Position numbers and translations under genes: made by a program. Shown here one piece after another: positions 1 through 4,100 of a DNA stretch of 5,324 nt; within the stretch, counting starts at the first letter, position 1; each line of letters starts with the position of its first letter. The stretch comes from Desulfovibrio sp. (GTDB lineage Bacteria > Desulfobacterota > Desulfovibrionia > Desulfovibrionales > Desulfovibrionaceae), in the NCBI GenBank assembly GCA_031281815.1, contig JAITEY010000189.1, positions 1 to 5,324 on the forward strand, in the 5' to 3' direction. The notes under the pieces are model-generated. The model was not told where the DNA came from, made no database searches, and was given only the letters and a program-made list of their open reading frames with translations.

Positions 1-1
1 G

Positions 2-25
2 AAACACGCGGAGGTCGGGATATGA
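2..25 (+). CDS. ureB: Probable 3' end of ureB (urease beta subunit), partial
   Basis: Reading frame 2 from the window edge gives KHAEVGI and then a TGA at 23-25, which overlaps the ureC start codon as ATGA. Such an overlap is typical of translationally coupled operon genes. ureB, or a fused ureAB, is the usual neighbour just upstream of ureC. Only seven residues are visible and the UreB C-terminus is poorly conserved in the family, so the identity rests on position alone. The frame used by ureC is also open back to base 1, so the overlap is suggestive rather than proven. Confidence 0.4.
   Translation, partial: KHAEVGI
10..14 (+). promoter_or_regulatory. Shine-Dalgarno of ureC
   Basis: GGAGG lies seven bases before the ATG at 22. 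This decides between the in-frame ATG codons at 22 and 31 in favour of the first, giving an N-terminus of MRRMEREQYAEIFGP. Confidence 0.8.
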
Positions 26-1737
26 GACGCATGGAACGGGAACAGTACGCGGAAATTTTCGGTCCGACCGTCGGCGACCGCATCCGTCTGGCGGACACGG
101 ACCTCTGGATAGAGGTGGAGAAGGATTGCTGCGTTTACGGCGAAGAGGTGCTTTTCGGCGGAGGCAAGGTAATCCGCGACGGCATGGGGCAGGGCCGGCA
201 CGGGAGCGACAAGGCCGCCGACACGGTGATTACCAACGCGGTGATTGTCGACTACACGGGCATCATTAAGGCGGACGTGGGCATTAAAGACGGACGCATC
301 GCGGGCATCGGCAAGGCCGGCAACCCGGACGTGCAGGACGGCGTGAACGTGTTCATCGGGCCGGGCACGGAAATCATCGCCGGCGAAGGCTGTCTGCTCA
401 CCGCCGGGGGCATGGACGCGCACGTCCATTTCATTGCCCCGCAGCAGGTGGAAGAGGCCCTGTGCAGCGGCATCACCACTATGCTGGGCGGCGGCACGGG
501 GCCTGCCTCAGGCACCAACGCCACCACCTGCACCCCCGGCCCTCGGCATCTGGCGCGCATGATTATGGCCACCAACGCTCTGCCCATGAATTTCGGCTTT
601 CTCGGCAAAGGCAATTCCTCGACGCCTGAGGCCTTGCGCGAGCAGATCGAAGCCGGCGCATGCGGCCTGAAGCTGCACGAGGACTGGGGTACGACCCCCG
701 CGGCCATCGACGTCTGCCTGAGCGTCGCTGACGAGTACGACGTGCAGGTAGCGATACACACCGATACATTGAACGAAAGCGGTTTCGTGGAAGATACCCT
801 CGCCGCCTTCAAGGGCCGCACCATACACCCCTACCACCCCGAAGGCGCGGGAGGCGGACACGCCCCCGACATCATCAAGGCCTGTTCGCTGCCCAACGTC
901 CTGCCGTCCTCCACCAATCCCACGCGGCCGTACACGGTCAATACCGTGGATGAGCACCTGGACATGCTCATGGTCTGCCATCACCTCAATCCTTCACTGC
1001 CTGAAGACGTGGCCTTCGCGGATTCCCGCATCCGCAGGGAAAGCATCGCCGCAGAGGACATCCTGCACGACATGGGGGCGCTGTCCGTGATTTCGTCCGA
1101 TTCCCAGGCCATGGGCAGGGTAGGCGAAGTCGTGGTCCGCACATGGCAGACGGCGCACAAGATGAAGCTGCAGCGCGGCCCCCTGCCTGAAGACGCAGGG
1201 AGCGGCAACGACAACTTCCGCGTCAGGCGCTATATCGCCAAATACACGATCAATCCGGCCCTGACCCACGGCACGGCCGGGGAAACGGGTTCGGTGGCGG
1301 AAGGCAAACTGGCCGACCTTGTGCTCTGGAAACCGGCTTTTTTCGGCGTCAAGCCGCACCTTGTGCTGAAAAGCGGCTGCATTGCGGCCGCGCCCATGGG
1401 CGACTGCAACGCCTCCATACCCACGCCGCAGCCGGTGCACTACCGTCCCATGTTCGCGGCCTTCGGCGCGGCAGCGCCGGCCTGCGGCGTCACGTTCGTC
1501 AGCCGGGCGGCGCTGCGCAACGGCAGGGCCGATGAACTGCGCAGCCTCGGCGTCACCAGGCAACTCCTGCCGTGCGCGCATACCCGTTCCCTGCGCAAGA
1601 CCGACATGCGGCTGAACGACGCCCTTCCCCGCATCGAGGTGGACCCGCAAAGCTATGAAGTGCGCGCGGACGGCGTGTTGCTCTGCTGCGAACCGGCAAA
1701 GGAACTGCCGCTGACCCAACGCTATTTTCTTTTTTAG
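22..1737 (+). CDS. ureC: Urease subunit alpha (catalytic subunit UreC)
   Basis: UreC is the catalytic subunit of nickel urease (EC 3.5.1.5), which hydrolyses urea to ammonia and carbamate in the cytoplasm as a UreABC oligomer. At 571 residues it matches the usual 566-572. The numbering coincides with Klebsiella urease: nickel ligands His134 and His136 (in DAHVHF), the carbamylated Lys217 and His219 (in GLKLHEDWG), His246 (in AIHTDTLNESGF), His272 and Asp360 (in SSDSQAMGR). Cys319-His320 of the mobile flap lie in MVCHHL, and Arg336 in SRIRRE. Both classical urease signatures are intact, and the C-terminus ends in the conserved QRYFLF. The ATG at 22 is chosen because GGAGG lies at 10-14, seven bases upstream. 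The ATG at 31 is too far from it. Oddities: Pro270 and Pro273 flank His272 where Thr or Ala and Thr are usual, Ala139 replaces the common Cys or Ser after HFI, and Arg175 replaces Trp in TPGPW. Nothing suggests inactivation. Confidence 0.98.
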   Translation: MRRMEREQYAEIFGPTVGDRIRLADTDLWIEVEKDCCVYGEEVLFGGGKVIRDGMGQGRHGSDKAADTVITNAVIVDYTGIIKADVGIKDGRIAGIGKAGNPDVQDGVNVFIGPGTEIIAGEGCLLTAGGMDAHVHFIAPQQVEEALCSGITTMLGGGTGPASGTNATTCTPGPRHLARMIMATNALPMNFGFLGKGNSSTPEALREQIEAGACGLKLHEDWGTTPAAIDVCLSVADEYDVQVAIHTDTLNESGFVEDTLAAFKGRTIHPYHPEGAGGGHAPDIIKACSLPNVLPSSTNPTRPYTVNTVDEHLDMLMVCHHLNPSLPEDVAFADSRIRRESIAAEDILHDMGALSVISSDSQAMGRVGEVVVRTWQTAHKMKLQRGPLPEDAGSGNDNFRVRRYIAKYTINPALTHGTAGETGSVAEGKLADLVLWKPAFFGVKPHLVLKSGCIAAAPMGDCNASIPTPQPVHYRPMFAAFGAAAPACGVTFVSRAALRNGRADELRSLGVTRQLLPCAHTRSLRKTDMRLNDALPRIEVDPQSYEVRADGVLLCCEPAKELPLTQRYFLF

Positions 1738-1751
1738 GGAAGCGCCGGGCA

Positions 1752-1916
1752 ATGCTGTTGTATCTGCCTCCGGCGGCCGGGGGCTTCGCCCCGAACTTCG
1801 CCGGGGTCGACCTGAACCGGCGTAAGGCCGATGATTTCCCCAGGCGGCCCTGCGCCGACTCAGGCCGACTCCCCTCATCGGGGACGAACATGTTCAACGT
1901 TGCAGCGCTGTTATGA
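1752..1916 (+). CDS. Possible small ORF, 54 codons, unknown function
   Basis: This open frame fills most of the ureC-ureE gap. It begins MLLYLPPAAGGFAPNF and ends NMFNVAALL. An AGGGA at 1736-1740, overlapping the ureC stop, lies 11 bases upstream and could act as a weak ribosome binding site. My hand count of G or C by codon position is 34 of 54 (first), 29 of 54 (second) and 43 of 54 (third), the order expected of a coding frame in a GC-rich genome. The sample is small. The protein has no domain I recognise, no clear signal peptide and no membrane helix, and it is not like UreI, the urea channel found at this position in Helicobacter. It overlaps hairpin-forming DNA and a candidate promoter, so it may be chance or a relic. 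Confidence 0.22.
   Translation: MLLYLPPAAGGFAPNFAGVDLNRRKADDFPRRPCADSGRLPSSGTNMFNVAALL
1780..1806 (+). other. Two mutually exclusive hairpins in the ureC-ureE gap
   Basis: GGGGC (1780-1784) pairs with GCCCC (1788-1792) around a TTC loop. The same C-run, CCCCG (1789-1793), can instead pair with CGGGG (1802-1806) around an eight-base loop. The two stems share bases 1789-1792, so only one can form at a time. No T-run follows, so this is not a standard intrinsic terminator. A role in stabilising or processing the transcript between ureC and ureE is possible but is inference. A smaller stem, TCCCC/GGGGA, lies at 1870-1884. Confidence 0.4.
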
Positions 1917-1922
1917 TTGAAC
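1892..1922 (+). promoter_or_regulatory. Candidate extended -10 promoter inside an inverted repeat, upstream of ureE
   Basis: TGTTATGAT at 1909-1917 fits an extended -10 element (TGn followed by TATGAT, one mismatch from TATAAT). No good -35 stands 16-18 bases upstream, which extended -10 promoters can tolerate. The element is enclosed by the perfect inverted repeat GTTCAA (1892-1897) and TTGAAC (1917-1922). An eight-base palindrome, CAGCGCTG, lies at 1903-1910. A start point near 1924 would leave a leader of about 35 bases before ureE. The arrangement looks like a promoter with an overlapping operator, but it does not match the NikR operator patterns I know. It could give ureEFG expression separate from ureABC. 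Confidence 0.35.
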
Positions 1923-1959
1923 CTGCCGATACCCCAAAACCTCTCTGATGAGGACGACA

Positions 1960-2496
1960 ATGCTTGAATTCACGGAAAACCTCGGTCCCTTGCCCGAAGT
2001 CGTCTGCGGCGAGCGGCTTTCGCTGGACTACGAAAGCCGAACCAAAGCGCGCAGACGCGTGGTGACGGACAGTGGGCGGGAGGCCGGTCTTTTTTTGGAA
2101 CGCGGCCGCACGCTTGCCGAAGGCGACGTGTTGCGCGCAACAGACGGCACCCTCGCCCGTGTGCGCTGCCGGCCGGAACCGGTACGCACGGCCCGCGCCT
2201 GCGACGCTTTGCCGGCGGCCCGCGCCTGCTTTCACCTCGGCAACCGGCATGCCGCCGTACAGATAGGGAATCTGTGGGTGCGCTTTCTGCCGGATCCCGT
2301 GCTGGAAGACATGGTGCGCGGCCTGGGGCTGGAACTGCGCTCGGAAGAAGCGCCTTTCGTGCCTGAAGGCGGCGCATACGGCCACGTCGCCGCGCCGCAC
2401 GCTCATTCTCATGCCCACGCCGCCGCGCCGCATGACCTCACACTTTCCCATGCCTCGCCGCATGACCACGCCCATTCGCGTGCCGAACAAGGATAA
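1960..2496 (+). CDS. ureE: Urease accessory protein UreE (nickel metallochaperone)
   Basis: UreE is a cytoplasmic homodimeric nickel carrier that hands Ni2+ to UreG during urease maturation. The 178-residue protein has the N-terminal UreE domain (about 1-75, with RGRTLAEGDVL at 48-58) and the C-terminal metal-binding domain. In the latter, FHLGNRH (91-97) carries His97, the equivalent of essential dimer-interface His96 of Klebsiella UreE. APFVPEGGAYG (131-141) is also typical. The tail holds ten histidines between 142 and 172 in repeated APHAHSHAHA-like blocks. Positions equivalent to Klebsiella His110 and His112 are Pro111 and Pro113, so the internal metal site there is absent. The start at 1960 is preferred because GAGGA at 1950-1954 stands five bases upstream. 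The in-frame ATG at 1948 would add MRTT but has no ribosome binding site. ureF follows six bases after the stop. Confidence 0.95.
   Translation: MLEFTENLGPLPEVVCGERLSLDYESRTKARRRVVTDSGREAGLFLERGRTLAEGDVLRATDGTLARVRCRPEPVRTARACDALPAARACFHLGNRHAAVQIGNLWVRFLPDPVLEDMVRGLGLELRSEEAPFVPEGGAYGHVAAPHAHSHAHAAAPHDLTLSHASPHDHAHSRAEQG
2393..2485 (+). repeat. Degenerate 30-33 bp tandem repeat coding for the UreE His-rich tail
   Basis: Units begin with CGCCGCA at 2393 (33 bases), 2426 (30 bases) and 2456 (30 bases). The last two share an identical 12-mer start, CGCCGCATGACC, and match at 23 of 30 positions by my count. They encode the peptide blocks APHAHSHAHAA, APHDLTLSHA and SPHDHAHSRA. The unit lengths keep the frame, so histidine content can change by whole-unit gain or loss. 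Confidence 0.7.
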
Positions 2497-2502
2497 CCGA
2501 CT

Positions 2503-3321
2503 GTGGACGGTTCACCCTCAAGGCTGCTGTCACTGCTCTATCTGGCCGGTCCCGGCCTGCCGGTCGGGGCCTTTGCCTGGTCCCAGGGCCTGGAAGGAGC
2601 CTGCGCCGAAGGGACCGTCAACGATGCCGCCTCTCTGAAGGAGCGCCTGCTCTCCGTGCTGCTCTTCGGCCTGGAACGCTTCGACCTTCCCGTACTGCTG
2701 CGCTGTTATGCGGCGGCAGCCGGGAGAAATGCCTTCGAATGTCGCCCGGAACAGCCGGCCCATGCTCACCCGGAACAGCCGCAAAGTACCCCGCCGGAAC
2801 GGCCGGGGAGCGCCGGCGCGGAACAATGCGCGGACGCCTGCCGGAGGCGCGGTCCTCCGCACGTACGCAAGGAGGAATTCCTGTACTGGGACCGCCTGCT
2901 GCTTGCCGGGCGGGAGAGCGCGGAATTGCGGCAGGAGGAGGAACAGACCGGCAAAGCCCTCTGCCGGTTGTTGCGGGAACAGGGGTTGTGGCCGGAAAAT
3001 CTGGGAGAGGGTTTCTGCGGCTATACGGCGGCCTTTGCGCTGGCTGCGGCGCGTTTGGACCCGGATCCCGGCGACGGACGGGCCGCCGCCTGCGCCTATG
3101 CATGGAGCCGCATGGAAAACCAGGCCGCCGCCGCCTGCCGCTGCCTGCCCTTGGGGCAGCGCGCCGTGCAGCGCGTTCTGCTGGACATCATGCCGGAGAT
3201 TCCGGCGAGCGTCGGACGGGCGGCCCGGACGCCGGATGAGGATATCGGCGCCTGCCTGCCCGGCGCGGTGCTGGCATCCTGCCGGCACGAGCGTCAGTAT
3301 TCCAGGCTGTTCAGAAGTTGA
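2503..3321 (+). CDS. ureF: Urease accessory protein UreF
   Basis: UreF forms a complex with UreD/UreH and recruits UreG to apo-urease, where it gates GTP hydrolysis and nickel delivery. Family hallmarks are LAGPGLPVGAFAWSQGLE (14-31), RESAELRQEEEQTGKAL (137-153), WSRMENQAAAACRCLPLGQR (201-220) and the C-terminal RHERQYSRLFRS (261-272). At 272 residues it is longer than the roughly 225 usual. The excess is a Pro/Gln/His-rich insert at about 77-120, built of octapeptide repeats, between the first helices and the ELR region. The start is GTG at 2503, with AAGGA at 2489-2493 nine bases upstream. No ATG fits. Six bases from the ureE stop implies coupled translation. The core motifs are complete on both sides of the insert, so the protein is probably functional. 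Confidence 0.94.
   Translation: MDGSPSRLLSLLYLAGPGLPVGAFAWSQGLEGACAEGTVNDAASLKERLLSVLLFGLERFDLPVLLRCYAAAAGRNAFECRPEQPAHAHPEQPQSTPPERPGSAGAEQCADACRRRGPPHVRKEEFLYWDRLLLAGRESAELRQEEEQTGKALCRLLREQGLWPENLGEGFCGYTAAFALAAARLDPDPGDGRAAACAYAWSRMENQAAAACRCLPLGQRAVQRVLLDIMPEIPASVGRAARTPDEDIGACLPGAVLASCRHERQYSRLFRS
2745..2840 (+). repeat. 24-bp tandem repeat (four copies, last decayed) inside ureF
   Basis: CCCGGAACAGCCG occurs exactly at 2745-2757 and 2769-2781. A close variant, GCCGGAACGGCCG, lies at 2793-2805 and a decayed one, CGCGGAACAATGC, at 2817-2829. The spacing is exactly 24 bases each time. The units encode PEQPAHAH, PEQPQSTP, PERPGSAG and AEQCADAC (residues 82-113 of UreF). The period is a multiple of three, so copy changes would preserve the frame. 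Confidence 0.8.
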
Positions 3322-3467
3322 ACCGGCAATCGGGGATACCGAGGAACCGTCGACCCCCGCGCCGGTTCGTACCGCCGGAAGAGTTTGCAGCCGCGGTTCT
3401 CCTCAAAAAATGCGCCGGCGCATCAATAACCGTATACATGCATTCGATTGCCTCGGGGGTGGGAACC
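3322..3467 (+). other. ureF-ureG leader with competing hairpin arms
   Basis: These 146 bases separate ureF from ureG, in contrast to the 6 bases between ureE and ureF. GAACCGG (3320-3326, overlapping the ureF stop) and GAACCG (3344-3349) can each pair with CCGGTTC (3362-3368). A further CGGTTC lies at 3394-3399, so several alternative stems are possible. The ureG frame stays open through this whole stretch, but without an ATG that has a ribosome binding site. I see no clear promoter and no plus-strand intrinsic terminator. The function is unknown. Attenuation or transcript processing is speculation. Confidence 0.35.
3405..3423. repeat. 14-bp perfect palindrome next to an A6 run
   Basis: ATGCGCCGGCGCAT at 3410-3423 is a perfect palindrome preceded by A6 (3405-3410). 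Read on the - strand it gives a short GC-rich hairpin (ATGCG, loop CCGG, CGCAT) followed by Ts, like a weak intrinsic terminator for leftward transcription. No - strand gene that would need it is visible. It could also be a dyad-symmetric protein-binding site in the ureG leader. Confidence 0.4.
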
Positions 3468-4100
3468 ATGAACGACACGGCGCAACTTCTCAGGGTCGGC
3501 ATAGGCGGCCCGGTGGGATCGGGCAAAACAGCCCTTCTGCGCTGCCTGTGCCCGTTGCTGCGCGACCGCTACAGCATCGCCGTCGTGACCAACGACATTT
3601 ATACCAAGGAAGACGCGGAATTTCTGCTGCGCAGTGAAGCGTTGCCCGCCGACCGCATCACGGGCGTGGAAACCGGCGGCTGTCCGCATACCGCCATCCG
3701 CGAAGACGCCTCCATGAACATACAGGCCGTGGAAGCGATGCGGGAAAGGCATCCCGGCCTGGAACTGGTTTTCATCGAGAGCGGCGGGGACAACCTCTCC
3801 GCCACCTTCAGTCCGGAACTGGCCGATCTGACCGTCTACGTGATCGACGTCGCCGGCGGGGACAAGATACCGCGCAAAGGGGGGCCGGGGGTCACCCGCT
3901 CGGACCTTCTGGTCATCAACAAGACGGATCTTGCGCCCCACGTCGGCGCGTCGCTTGAGGTCATGGAACGGGATGCCGCCCGGATGCGCGGGACGCGGCC
4001 TTTTGTCTTTACCGAACTGCTTTCCGGACGCGGGGTGGACGCGGTGGCGGATTTCATCATCAGGGAAGGCATGCTGCCGCAACGTCCGGCATCGGCATAA
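3468..4100 (+). CDS. ureG: Urease accessory protein UreG (GTPase)
   Basis: UreG is a SIMIBI-class GTPase that receives nickel from UreE and, on the UreF-UreD scaffold, couples GTP hydrolysis to assembly of the urease active site. The 210 residues include the P-loop GPVGSGKT (14-21), TNDIYTKEDAEFL (41-53), the nickel-binding CPH motif at Cys72-His74 within ETGGCPHTAIREDASMN (68-84), ESGGDN (104-109), DKIPRKGGPG (132-141) and the guanine-specificity motif NKTD (151-154). There is no N-terminal His-rich extension, so metal storage here probably falls to UreE. The ATG at 3468 gives a normal N-terminus just before the conserved LRVGIGGP. It is preceded by a G-rich stretch (GGGGGT at 3455-3460) as a weak ribosome binding site. 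An in-frame ATG at 3438 and a TTG at 3318 lack support. The last residues, past about 198, go slightly beyond the family norm and overlap the opposing gene. Confidence 0.97.
   Translation: MNDTAQLLRVGIGGPVGSGKTALLRCLCPLLRDRYSIAVVTNDIYTKEDAEFLLRSEALPADRITGVETGGCPHTAIREDASMNIQAVEAMRERHPGLELVFIESGGDNLSATFSPELADLTVYVIDVAGGDKIPRKGGPGVTRSDLLVINKTDLAPHVGASLEVMERDAARMRGTRPFVFTELLSGRGVDAVADFIIREGMLPQRPASA

Noticed and set aside
1721..1740. T-rich run at the end of ureC as an intrinsic terminator
   Set aside because: The Ts encode the conserved C-terminal Tyr-Phe-Leu-Phe, and no strong GC hairpin stands directly upstream.
994..1878. 294-codon open frame on the - strand across ureC
   Set aside because: It lies antisense to highly conserved urease codons. 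Its product is low-complexity and Arg/Ala/Gly-rich with no family motif, as expected from GC-rich antisense frames.
2530..3288. 252-codon - strand frame opposite ureF
   Set aside because: Antisense shadow of ureF with no recognisable domain. Its length is explained by the scarcity of stop codons in GC-rich DNA.
3318..3467. N-terminal extension of UreG from a TTG at 3318
   Set aside because: The frame is open, but the residues are Arg/Pro-rich and not UreG-like. The TTG has no ribosome binding site of its own, and the ATG at 3468 gives the standard N-terminus.
2708..3637. 309-codon + strand frame overlapping ureF and the start of ureG
   Set aside because: It is a shifted-frame reading of ureF that runs through the leader into ureG. 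The product is Arg/Pro-rich, while the true ureF and ureG frames carry full family motifs.
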